The notes under the pieces: generated by a model
Database searches by the model: none
Told to the model about the DNA's origin: nothing
The model's input: only the letters and a program-made list of their open reading frames with translations
Made by a program: the position numbers and the translations under genes
From: Clostridia bacterium
GTDB lineage: Bacteria; Bacillota; Clostridia; Oscillospirales; CAG-272
NCBI GenBank assembly: GCA_017461825.1
Contig: JAFTXB010000204.1
Span: forward strand, 1 to 6,508
DNA length: 6,508 bases
Reading direction: 5' to 3'
In this document: piece by piece, positions 1 through 6,508 of the stretch
Numbering within the stretch: the stretch's first letter is position 1
How the letters are laid out: each line of letters starts with the position of its first letter

Positions 1-184
1 CTTCTTCGGCTGCCTTGCGAGCTGCCTCTTCGGCTTGCTTCTTTGCCGCTTCTTCGGCTGCCTTGCGGGCTGCTTCTTCCTCGGCTTGCTTCTTTGCCTC
101 TGCCTCGGCTGCCTTTCGGGCTGCCTCTTCGGCTTGCTTCTTTGCCGCTTCTTCGGCTGCCTTTCGGGCTGCTTCTTCCTCGGC
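1..184 (-). repeat. In-frame tandem repeats in the ftsY N-terminal region
   Basis: The segment is made of alternating 51- and 48-base units, giving a higher-order period of 99 bases. Positions 21-85 and 120-184 match at 64 of 65 bases, and the single difference is a synonymous Arg codon change (CGC versus CGA). The encoded unit is about EEAARKAAEEAAKKQA, with an extra Glu in alternate copies. Residues about 36-57 and 69-90 of the protein are identical. At least three and a half units are visible, and the array continues past the left edge. It encodes a long, highly charged helix. Near-identity at the DNA level suggests recent duplication by slippage or unequal recombination rather than old divergence. 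Confidence 0.9.
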
Positions 185-289
185 CTTTTTGCGTGCTTCT
201 TCCTCGGCGGCGCGTTTGAGTGCTTCTTCTTCGGCTTTCAGCTCTTGCTCGCGCTTTTTCTTGCCGAATAATTTATCCAAAAATCCCAT
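1..289 (-). CDS. ftsY: Signal recognition particle receptor FtsY, N-terminal part (runs off left edge)
   Basis: FtsY is the SRP receptor GTPase that docks ribosome-SRP complexes at the membrane for co-translational insertion. Only the first 96 residues are visible, so the NG GTPase domain that would prove the identity lies outside the window. The protein begins MGFLDKLFGKKK, a short amphipathic, basic segment like the membrane-contacting start of many FtsY proteins. An Ala/Glu/Lys/Arg-rich stretch with no Pro or Gly then fills residues 13-96, as in the acidic, poorly conserved FtsY A domain, and is built from 16-17-residue repeats. The ATG at 289-287 has an AAGGAG site 9 bases upstream and overlaps the end of smc by 17 bases. 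The call rests mainly on the well-known smc-ftsY gene order plus the N-terminal style. An unrelated charged helical protein (TolA-like) is the main alternative. Confidence 0.82.
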   Translation of the reverse strand, partial: MGFLDKLFGKKKREQELKAEEEALKRAAEEEARKKAEEEAARKAAEEAAKKQAEEAARKAAEAEAKKQAEEEAARKAAEEAAKKQAEEAARKAAEE

Positions 290-3200
290 TCCAGTCTTCT
301 CCTTCCTTCTTGGAAATATCGTTGACGTCAAGCATGAGCACCTTGGAAATTCCGTGCTCGGGCATGGTGACACCGTACAGTCTGTCTGCCGCCGCCATGG
401 TTCCGCGGCGGTGGGTGATCATGATAAACTGCGTGCCGTGCGAATACCGCTTGATGTACTGTGCCAAACGCTCGACGTTGACCTCGTCCAGCGCCGCCTC
501 GATCTCGTCGAGAATACAGAACGGCGTGGGGTTGACCTGCAGGATCGCAAAGAAGAGCGCGACACCGATAAAGGCTTGCTCACCGCCCGAGAGTTGCATG
601 AGGCTCTTGATGATCTTTCCGGGAGGTGCGGCTTTGATCTCGATTCCGCTTTCGAGTACGTTTTCGGGATCGGTCAGGGACAGCTCGGCAGAGCCGCCTC
701 CGAACAGCTCGGCAAAGACCTTTCCAAAGTTCTCGTTGATCTTATTGAACGAATCTACAAACGAGGTCTTCATCTCGCTTTCCAGCTGTTCAATGATACC
801 GTTTAGCTCTTTTCTTGCTTTTTCGAGGTCGGTGATCTGGGCGTTCATGTGATCGTAACGCTCCTTGACCTCTGCATATTTATTGACCGCGTCGAGGTCG
901 ACGTTGCCCATCACGCGCAGTTTGTTTTTGCACTCGGTCTGGAGTGCGATCATTTCGGTGCGGTTCTCCTTTGTGACGGGCGGATATCCAAGTGCCACGG
1001 CATCGGCTCGGGTGAGCTCGTAGTCGTCCCACAGCTTGGTTGCCAGCTTATCCTGATTTTCGCGCAAGGTCATAAGTTTGGTCTCGCACTTGGTATGCTC
1101 GCGGAACACAAGCTCCTTGTGGTTCATGCGGTCACGAAGCTTGGCATTGAGCTCATTGAGCTTTCTTTCAAACTCGGAATTGTCCTTTTCTACGTCGTTA
1201 CGCTTTGCGTTGAGGGAATCCAGCAGTGCCGTTGCGGCGGCGTGGGCGGTTCTGTTTGCCTCCATTGCCTCCTGCGTGATGCGGATCTGCTCGGTTTGCG
1301 TATTGATGCGCCCCGACAGCGTCATGAGCTCTCGGTTGAGATTTTCAAGGCGCTCCTCAGCTCCGTTTTTCAGCGTTTGTTCGGTCTCGATATCCTTTTG
1401 CGTTTCGCTGATGCGGATATACAGCTCGGTCAGCCTGCGTCCGATCTCGTCATTTTGCAGAATGACCTCGCCCTTTTCGGTATTCTTTTCGGTGCGGAAA
1501 TCCGACAGCTCCTTGATGCGGTGCCGTAGGTTCTTTTCCTGCGCTGTGAGAGTCTCGATATCCTCCTCGTAGCGCGCCTTTGCTTCCTCATAGCCGCGCA
1601 TGTCGGATCTCAATTTTTCAAGTAACGTATTGTTGGCATCGAGCTTTGCGCGGAGCTGATCGAGCTGTCCGTTTTCGGTATTGCGCAGAACCGAGATCAG
1701 CTCGCGGCGATCCTCTGCCGAATACTTTTCGTCCTCCAGCTCCTCCATGCGCTCCTGCGCGTCCTTGAGGTCTTTCTCAAGCTTTGCGACCGCCTTTTTG
1801 CGCTCCTCCAGCTCTGCTTCGAGACGCTTGATCTCGCCCGCTCTGGAAAGAATGCCGCTGCCGGTACGCACAGATCCACCCGTAAACGAACCGCCAACGT
1901 TGATCTGCTGACCGTCAAGCGTGACGGCTCTGACACGGTAACGAAGCGATTTTGCCATTACGGTGGCATGATCGATGTTGTCAAAGACCACGGTTCTGCC
2001 CAAAAGCGAGGACAGAACGTTTGCGAATTTTTTGTCGGACGTGACCAAAGAATCTGCCACGCCGATGTATCCCGCAAAGCCTGCCGCATCGGTCATCTCC
2101 TTGGTGGGAGTGGACGCGCTCATGGAGGTCAGCGGGAAAAAGGTCGCTCTGCCCGCCTCACCGCGTTTGAGGGCAAACATTGCCGCCTTTGCGGTTGCCT
2201 CGTCCTCAACAACGATGTTTTGCAGGTTGGTGCCTAAGGCGATCTCGATTGCGGTGATGAATTTATCCTCAACCGAAATCACCTTGGAAAGCGGGCCGTA
2301 AATCGTACCGCAGGGGGCACCGTGGGCGTCGGTGATCTTGCCCTCGTCGTATTGCTTCATGACATAGCGGACGGCGTTTGAGTAGCCCTCGAAATGCTCG
2401 TCCATCGTTTTGAAGGTGGAAATTCGCTGTGCTACCGAATCACGGCGGAAGGTCTCGCTGTTGAGCTTTGCCGTAGCATCCTTTACGGCGGCGCCGGCCT
2501 CCTCGATCTGCTGTTCCGCCTTTGCGATATCGGAATCGATCGAAGCGATCTCGGCTTCATAGCCTGCCACCGCGCGCTCACGGCTCTCGCACTGTGTGCC
2601 CAGTTCGGTTGATATACGTTTATATTCCTCCAGCTCTGACAGTGCCGAGCTGTTTTTATCGGTATCGGTATTCTTTGCGTTTTCAAGTACCGAAATACGC
2701 ACCTTGACATCGACCGCCTCATTTTCAAGCGCGCGAAGATCCTCCAGCGCTTGCGCGATAGCCGCCTCAAGTGCCGACTCACGCTCCGAAAGCTCGGTCT
2801 GCTTGTTTGAAAGGTGCTCTCTCTCTTTGGTCAGCTCTTCTTCGGCTGCCTCGAGCTCGGAAATCTTTGCGGCGTGCGCAGTTGCCGCCGCCGTTTCGTT
2901 TTGGATCGATTTATCGGTACTTCCAACAGATCCTTGCGTTGCGGCAATCAGATCCTTTGCGTGGGAAACGGTATTTTCCGCCACGCGATATTCGCTTTCC
3001 AGCGTGTGGCAGAGCTCGGTCTGCTCTCGGATCTTGGTGAGCAGCTCCTCGGATTCCTTTTTGCTGCCCTGCGACGCCTCAAACAGCTTTGCGTTTTGCG
3101 CCTCGAGCGATTGGATGGCATCCTCCGCGACCGAAAGATCAAACGCGGCGTGCTTGGTCGCCTCCTCGGCGGCATTCAGCTCGTCACGGAGCTTTTCGGT

Positions 3201-3959
3201 GTCATAAAGCCAAAGGCTGACATCCGCTCTCTTTTTATTGTCCATCAATTCGATGGCGCGTTTTGCCTTTTCGGCTTCTTTCTCAAGAGGACCTACACGT
3301 GCCGCTACCTCTGCGAAAATATCGTTGGCGCGCGCCATGTTGTCCTCGGTATCCTTGAGCTTTCGTTCCGCCTCGTTCTTTTTATAGCGGTACTTGGCGA
3401 TTCCCGACGCGTCCTCAAAAACACTGCGGCGTTCCTCGCTTTTTCTCGACACCATCTCGGCAATTCGTCCCTGGCCGATGATCGAATATCCGTCACGGCC
3501 GATACCCGTATTCATGAAAAGCTCGTAGATATCCTTCAGTCGCACGCCCTTGCGGTTGATGAAATACTCACTGTCGCCCGAGCGGTAATACCGACGGGTG
3601 ACGATGACCTCGTCATAAGGACAGTCCAGCTTGGAAAACTCGCCGCGGTTGTCAAACGTGACCGAAACCTCGGCATATCCCATAGGACGGCGGCTGTCGG
3701 CTCCTCCGAAAATGACGTCCTCCATCTTTGATCCGCGCAACGATTTGGACGAGATCTCACCCAATACCCAACGCATGGCATCGGCAATATTGGATTTGCC
3801 CGAACCGTTGGGGCCGACGATGACGGTAACGCCTTGCGCAGAACCCTCTGCCGACGCTACCTCGCCCATCATTTTCACTTCGACCTCATTCTCAAAAACC
3901 AGTTTGGTTTTATCGGGAAAGGACTTAAAGCCCTGCATTTCCAGTGATTTCAGATACAC
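273..3959 (-). CDS. smc: Chromosome partition protein SMC, complete, 1228 residues
   Basis: SMC is the ATPase that, with ScpA and ScpB, forms bacterial condensin and compacts and segregates the chromosome. The N-terminal ATPase half has Walker A GPNGSGKS at residues 49-56, the R-loop SLRG at 73-76 and a Q-loop (IIGQGRIAEM) at 160-169. A long heptad-rich coiled coil spans about 190-510, the hinge about 515-700 ends in GGSFTGG at 689-695, and the return coil spans about 705-1070. The C-terminal half has the signature LSGGEQ at 1123-1128, Walker B FCILDE at 1147-1152, the D-loop ALDE at 1156-1159 and the switch THRR at 1182-1185. All catalytic elements are present. The start is GTG, supported by AAGGAG 10 bases upstream and by the family-typical opening YLKSLEMQGFKSF. 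It overlaps the radical SAM gene by 35 bases and ftsY by 17. Unusual: about 18 extra residues (about 24-42) lie between the first strand and Walker A. The protein is somewhat longer than the roughly 1190 residues usual in Bacillota. Identity is certain. Confidence 0.98.
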   Translation of the reverse strand: MYLKSLEMQGFKSFPDKTKLVFENEVEVKMMGEVASAEGSAQGVTVIVGPNGSGKSNIADAMRWVLGEISSKSLRGSKMEDVIFGGADSRRPMGYAEVSVTFDNRGEFSKLDCPYDEVIVTRRYYRSGDSEYFINRKGVRLKDIYELFMNTGIGRDGYSIIGQGRIAEMVSRKSEERRSVFEDASGIAKYRYKKNEAERKLKDTEDNMARANDIFAEVAARVGPLEKEAEKAKRAIELMDNKKRADVSLWLYDTEKLRDELNAAEEATKHAAFDLSVAEDAIQSLEAQNAKLFEASQGSKKESEELLTKIREQTELCHTLESEYRVAENTVSHAKDLIAATQGSVGSTDKSIQNETAAATAHAAKISELEAAEEELTKEREHLSNKQTELSERESALEAAIAQALEDLRALENEAVDVKVRISVLENAKNTDTDKNSSALSELEEYKRISTELGTQCESRERAVAGYEAEIASIDSDIAKAEQQIEEAGAAVKDATAKLNSETFRRDSVAQRISTFKTMDEHFEGYSNAVRYVMKQYDEGKITDAHGAPCGTIYGPLSKVISVEDKFITAIEIALGTNLQNIVVEDEATAKAAMFALKRGEAGRATFFPLTSMSASTPTKEMTDAAGFAGYIGVADSLVTSDKKFANVLSSLLGRTVVFDNIDHATVMAKSLRYRVRAVTLDGQQINVGGSFTGGSVRTGSGILSRAGEIKRLEAELEERKKAVAKLEKDLKDAQERMEELEDEKYSAEDRRELISVLRNTENGQLDQLRAKLDANNTLLEKLRSDMRGYEEAKARYEEDIETLTAQEKNLRHRIKELSDFRTEKNTEKGEVILQNDEIGRRLTELYIRISETQKDIETEQTLKNGAEERLENLNRELMTLSGRINTQTEQIRITQEAMEANRTAHAAATALLDSLNAKRNDVEKDNSEFERKLNELNAKLRDRMNHKELVFREHTKCETKLMTLRENQDKLATKLWDDYELTRADAVALGYPPVTKENRTEMIALQTECKNKLRVMGNVDLDAVNKYAEVKERYDHMNAQITDLEKARKELNGIIEQLESEMKTSFVDSFNKINENFGKVFAELFGGGSAELSLTDPENVLESGIEIKAAPPGKIIKSLMQLSGGEQAFIGVALFFAILQVNPTPFCILDEIEAALDEVNVERLAQYIKRYSHGTQFIMITHRRGTMAAADRLYGVTMPEHGISKVLMLDVNDISKKEGEDWNGIFG
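299..304 (-). promoter_or_regulatory. Ribosome binding site of ftsY
   Basis: On the minus strand AAGGAG (within GGAAGGAG) lies 9 bases before the ATG at 289. It sits inside the last codons of smc, so ftsY has its own strong initiation signal although its start overlaps the smc end. This site decides the start choice for the ftsY reading frame. Confidence 0.85.
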
Positions 3960-4998
3960 TGTCGTTTTGCTCCTTCTTTTTGTTTTGTTGCGGTTGCCAC
4001 TGTGCGGGCACCACTCGGTTTAACGTTTTATCTCCACCGATCTTGCGTACTCGGGTTTCGGTGTTTCTCAACAAACGGATTACGTTGCTTCGATGCTGAC
4101 CGACCGCCTTGGAAACGTCGGCAAATGGGACCGAAATGACGACATCCTTACCCAAAAGCCCTTGTTTTGCAAGTGCTTCGTACATACGTCTGTAATAATA
4201 TTCGTTCCAAACGAACTCTCCCAGTGCAGGGTGGTTTGCGCCCTCGGCAACCTCCTCGGAAGAGACCAAGTCCTCATTGGCGCAAAGACCGATGCGGATG
4301 CACTTGACCCTCGCCCCGAGAAAGATCTCCAACACGTCGGCAGAGCGATCCACTGCCTGATTTAAGGAAATGGGAAGATACTCTCCGCGCTCGGTCATCT
4401 CCCACAGCGGTGTGCCGTAAAAAACAACGGTTGGGTAGATGCGCGCGGCAGAAGCCCCGAGACTGACGATCTCCCGTGCCGTTGCGCGTTCGTTTTTCGG
4501 TGTGGAGCCCGGGAGACCGATCATCATTTGCCCGACCAGAGAAAAGCCTGCGTCCACAACGGCGCGGCAAGCTCTGCGGGCTGTTTCTGCCGTATGACCG
4601 CGACCGGATGCCCGAAGCACCGCGTCGTCCATGCTCTGCAATCCGAGCTCGATCACTTTGACCGAATAGCGCGAAAGAATGCTCAATATCTCGGGGGTGA
4701 TATAATCGGGTCGGGTGGACAGACGAATGGAATCGACCCGCCCCGCCCTGACATACGTTTGTGCCGTATCGAGCAATCTCAGCATCAATCCTCGGTCGAT
4801 CCCCGTAAAGGAGCCGCCGAAGAAGGCGATCTCGGTCTCAGTTCCCTCCGAGATCGTGGCAAGTGCCGCTTCGATCTGTTGCGTTACGTCCTCTATACGG
4901 AACTCCCGACATCCCGAGATCGAGCGCTGATTGCAAAACACACATTGGTTGGGGCAACCCATGTGCGGAATAAAAATGGGAATATTGCGGTGTGCCAT
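3925..4998 (-). CDS. Elp3-like radical SAM protein without acetyltransferase domain, 357 residues
   Basis: This is a radical S-adenosylmethionine enzyme. The [4Fe-4S] cluster motif CPNQCVFC (C15, C19, C22) lies near the N-terminus and is followed by a SAM-contacting GGSFTG at 61-66. Further barrel motifs are RPDYI (96-100), ELGLQS (117-122), MIGLPGST (159-166) and IRIGL (234-238). The opening MAHRNIPIFIPHMGC and the overall style match the Elp3-like group (COG1243). Real Elp3 also carries a C-terminal GNAT acetyltransferase domain and modifies wobble uridine in tRNA; here the protein ends after a short C-terminal region, so that activity cannot be assumed and the substrate is unknown. The ATG at 4998 was chosen because it gives the conserved start; the reading frame stays open upstream, but that stretch overlaps rnc and is not family-like. 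Only a weak GAG precedes it, 7 bases away, and the rnc stop is 1 base upstream (TGACATG), so translational coupling to rnc is likely. The tail from about 335 is Gln/Lys-rich and overlaps the smc start. Family call firm, function open. Confidence 0.93.
   Translation of the reverse strand: MAHRNIPIFIPHMGCPNQCVFCNQRSISGCREFRIEDVTQQIEAALATISEGTETEIAFFGGSFTGIDRGLMLRLLDTAQTYVRAGRVDSIRLSTRPDYITPEILSILSRYSVKVIELGLQSMDDAVLRASGRGHTAETARRACRAVVDAGFSLVGQMMIGLPGSTPKNERATAREIVSLGASAARIYPTVVFYGTPLWEMTERGEYLPISLNQAVDRSADVLEIFLGARVKCIRIGLCANEDLVSSEEVAEGANHPALGEFVWNEYYYRRMYEALAKQGLLGKDVVISVPFADVSKAVGQHRSNVIRLLRNTETRVRKIGGDKTLNRVVPAQWQPQQNKKKEQNDSVSEITGNAGL
3970..3975 (-). promoter_or_regulatory. Ribosome binding site of smc
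   Basis: AAGGAG on the minus strand lies 10 bases before the GTG start codon at 3959-3957. It is embedded in the 3' coding end of the radical SAM gene. No ATG is available at this point, and the next in-frame Met (residue 8) would cut off the conserved N-terminal strand, so this site fixes the GTG start. Confidence 0.85.
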
Positions 4999-4999
4999 G

Positions 5000-5719
5000 T
5001 CAACACTCGATGCCAAACAATGACAGTGCGTCACGTGCCGCAGCCTGCTCCGCTGTCTTTTTGGAATGTCCTGTTCCCCGTCCGATACAGTTGGAATCGA
5101 GATAGACCTCCACAACAAAGGTCTTATTGTGGTCGGGGCCGCTCTCATTGACCAATCGGTACTCGGGCTGACCCTTGTCCTTTTGGACAAATTCCTGCAA
5201 ACGCGATTTGGAATCGGCATGATAACCGCCCGCATCGGGGAGATTTTTGACAGCCTCCTCGATGAATGGCAGGAGAAATGCCGAAACCGCTCTCATTCCT
5301 TCGTTTCCTCCGGTGGCATCGAGATAGATCGCGGCTAAAATTGCCTCAAAGGCATCGGCAATAACGGCGGGCTTATCGGCACCTCCCGTATTGCGCTCGC
5401 CTTTTCCGAGCAGTAAAAAGTCACCCAAACCCAGCTTGCGCGAATAGGATGCCAACGCCTCCTCGCACACGGTTGCCGCGCGCATACGCGTAAGATCCCC
5501 CTCGGGGAGATTGGGAAAAGTGCGGTACAGATAGTCGCTTGTCACCAAAGAGAGCACGGAATCGCCCAAAAACTCCAACCGCTCATTGCAGAGCAGGTGA
5601 TGGTTATGTGCCCCCGTCTCGTTGGCGTAAGACGAATGGGTGAGTGCCTGTTTTAAGTAGTGAATGTTATGAAAACGGTAGCCGATGCGCTCCTGCAACT
5701 GTTCCGTTGGCAAAATCAT
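5000..5719 (-). CDS. rnc: Ribonuclease III, complete, 239 residues
   Basis: RNase III is a homodimeric, Mg2+-dependent endonuclease that cuts double-stranded RNA, including the stems around pre-16S and pre-23S rRNA and some mRNAs and small RNAs. The catalytic domain (about 5-155) carries the signature NERLEFLGDSVL at 45-56. Residues matching the E. coli active site are all present: E46, E49, D53, E73, D122 and E125, each offset by 8. A double-stranded-RNA-binding domain follows (about 167-237), with DSKSRLQEFVQ at 169-179 and GHSKKTAEQAAARDAL at 217-232. Length is normal for the family. The ATG start has AGAGG 8 bases upstream. The gene follows plsX after 62 bases containing a hairpin and is followed after 1 base by the radical SAM gene. 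The rnc-smc linkage is common in Bacillota. Nothing is missing or truncated. Confidence 0.98.
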   Translation of the reverse strand: MILPTEQLQERIGYRFHNIHYLKQALTHSSYANETGAHNHHLLCNERLEFLGDSVLSLVTSDYLYRTFPNLPEGDLTRMRAATVCEEALASYSRKLGLGDFLLLGKGERNTGGADKPAVIADAFEAILAAIYLDATGGNEGMRAVSAFLLPFIEEAVKNLPDAGGYHADSKSRLQEFVQKDKGQPEYRLVNESGPDHNKTFVVEVYLDSNCIGRGTGHSKKTAEQAAARDALSLFGIEC

Positions 5720-5727
5720 TTCAGAGA

Positions 5728-5732
5728 CCTCT
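5728..5732 (-). promoter_or_regulatory. Ribosome binding site of rnc
   Basis: AGAGG on the minus strand lies 8 bases before the rnc ATG at 5719. It sits just downstream of the GC-rich hairpin at 5739-5761, so it would stay single-stranded if that hairpin forms. Confidence 0.7.
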
Positions 5733-5738
5733 TTTCTC

Positions 5739-5761
5739 CCCCCACATTATGAAAGCGGGGG
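5739..5761 (-). other. GC-rich hairpin in the plsX-rnc gap
   Basis: In RNA read from the minus strand, CCCCCGC (5761-5755) can pair with GUGGGGG (5745-5739), giving 7 pairs including one G-U wobble, around a 9-base loop (UUUCAUAAU). It is followed by GAGAAAAG rather than a run of U, so it does not look like an intrinsic terminator. Possible roles are a 3' stabiliser of plsX mRNA, a processing site, or an element in the rnc leader. A second C-run at 5770-5766 could compete for the same G-run. Function is not established by the sequence. Confidence 0.5.
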
Positions 5762-5781
5762 CGTTGGGGGCTCACTCCCGT

Positions 5782-6508
5782 TTACTGTTCGGTTTGCTTT
5801 TGTGCTTCGCGCTCGGCTTTTTTGCGTACCGCATAAGCCTGTGCCGCCGCGGAAAGCTCTTCCATAGCGCCCGATTCTACATATCGGATCGCCTGGCGAA
5901 TGGCATTTTTAAAAGATCTGGCATCCGATGAACCGTGTGCCTTAAAAACCGGCTTGGAAATGCCGAGGATCGGTGCGCCTCCCGTTTCCGCGGGATCGAG
6001 CTGTCCTTTCAGCGCCTTGAGCTCGGGCTTGAGCAAAAGATATGCCAGCATCCCTCTCAGCGAGCCCTTGAACATTCCCTTCAGCTTTTTCAGCATCAGC
6101 TTGACGATCCCCTCCGAGCTTTTGAGCAGGATGTTGCCTGTAAAGCCGTCGGTTACCAAAATATCGCAAACGTCAAATGCCATTGTACTTCCCTCAACAT
6201 TGCCCACAAAACAGATGTCGGGGCTATTTGAGAGCAGACTGTATGCCTCTCTGTGAAGATCGGTTCCCTTGCACTCCTCGGCACCGTTGTTCAAAAGTCC
6301 CACGCGAGGCTTTTCGATTCCGAACACCTTGCGCATATATGCCGATCCGACGATGGCAAATTGCTCGAGGTTTTCGGGAGTGACCGCAACATTTGCGCCC
6401 GAATCAAAGAGCAGCATGGGTTTGTCAAACGGCATCAAGGTCGCAATCCCCGCGCGCTGGACACCCTTGACCTTTCGCACGAGCAGAGTGGCACCCGTAA
6501 AAAGTGCC
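5782..6508 (-). CDS. plsX: Phosphate acyltransferase PlsX, C-terminal 241 residues (runs off right edge)
   Basis: PlsX converts acyl-ACP and inorganic phosphate to acyl-phosphate, the acyl donor used by PlsY in the first step of phosphatidic acid synthesis; it acts at the inner face of the membrane. Roughly two thirds to three quarters of the usual 330 or so residues are visible. The reading frame is open to the window edge: the first visible residues, ALFTGATLLVRKVKG, match the segment that normally follows the GNTGA motif, so the 5' part lies outside. Family motifs seen, counting from the first visible residue, are LLNNGAEECKG (about 71-81), FVGNVEG (about 100-106) and DGFTGNILLK (about 120-129). 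The protein ends in a charged tail, EREAQKQTEQ, before a TAA stop. The downstream neighbour is rnc, with no acpP between them. Identity is secure; only the N-terminus is unseen. Confidence 0.96.
   Translation of the reverse strand, partial: ALFTGATLLVRKVKGVQRAGIATLMPFDKPMLLFDSGANVAVTPENLEQFAIVGSAYMRKVFGIEKPRVGLLNNGAEECKGTDLHREAYSLLSNSPDICFVGNVEGSTMAFDVCDILVTDGFTGNILLKSSEGIVKLMLKKLKGMFKGSLRGMLAYLLLKPELKALKGQLDPAETGGAPILGISKPVFKAHGSSDARSFKNAIRQAIRYVESGAMEELSAAAQAYAVRKKAEREAQKQTEQ

Noticed and set aside
389..411. Perfect inverted repeat ccgccgc / gcggcgg with a 9-base loop
   Set aside because: It falls in the smc codons for the conserved THRRGTMAAAD region and follows from Arg and Ala codon choice. 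It lies well before the smc stop and has no U-run, so it is not supported as a terminator.
15..806. 263-codon open frame on the plus strand with Ala/Ser/Phe-rich N-terminus
   Set aside because: It lies antisense to ftsY and the end of smc, both read in clear functional frames. Its repetitive start is just the other strand of the ftsY repeats, and the rest has no recognisable domain.
2814..3731. 305-codon open frame on the plus strand inside smc
   Set aside because: Fully antisense to the SMC N-terminal half, with no family-like motif. Long antisense frames are expected opposite long GC-moderate genes with biased codon use.
4998..5235. Upstream extension of the radical SAM frame by 79 codons
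   Set aside because: This part overlaps the 3' end of rnc in another frame, reads as low-quality protein, and the conserved family start begins at the ATG at 4998.
6478..6480. GTG as a start codon for plsX
   Set aside because: The frame stays open upstream to the window edge and the upstream residues fit the PlsX family, so this is an internal Val codon of a gene cut by the window.

Overview
This window is a compact, single-direction stretch of bacterial chromosome with every gene on the minus strand. In transcription order (right to left) it holds the 3' part of plsX (phospholipid synthesis), a complete rnc (ribonuclease III), a complete Elp3-like radical SAM gene, a complete smc (chromosome condensation ATPase), and the 5' end of a gene that is almost certainly ftsY (SRP receptor).

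The plsX / rnc / smc / ftsY order is a known housekeeping cluster of Bacillota. A radical SAM gene between rnc and smc, strong AAGGAG-type ribosome sites, a GTG start and moderate GC content point to Clostridia, perhaps an Oscillospirales-like or related gut lineage. That assignment is inference from synteny and protein style; there is no rRNA or other marker here to fix it.

Layout by region. Positions 5782-6508: plsX C-terminal part, running off the right edge. 5720-5781: a 62-base gap with a GC-rich hairpin; this is where acpP usually sits in other genomes, but there is no acpP. 5000-5719: rnc. 3925-4998: radical SAM gene, 1 base after the rnc stop. 273-3959: smc, overlapping the radical SAM gene by 35 bases. 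1-289: ftsY start, overlapping smc by 17 bases and running off the left edge inside a tandemly repeated Ala/Glu/Lys-rich segment. No stretch over 300 bases lacks a gene, and no RNA gene, mobile element or CRISPR array was seen.

The tight spacing suggests one transcript with translational coupling, tying together membrane lipid synthesis, RNA processing, chromosome segregation and membrane protein targeting. The region is mostly ordinary core genome. The points most worth a second look are an 18-residue insertion just before the SMC Walker A motif, the Elp3-like protein lacking an acetyltransferase domain, the near-identical tandem repeats at the start of ftsY, and the loss of acpP with a hairpin left ahead of rnc.
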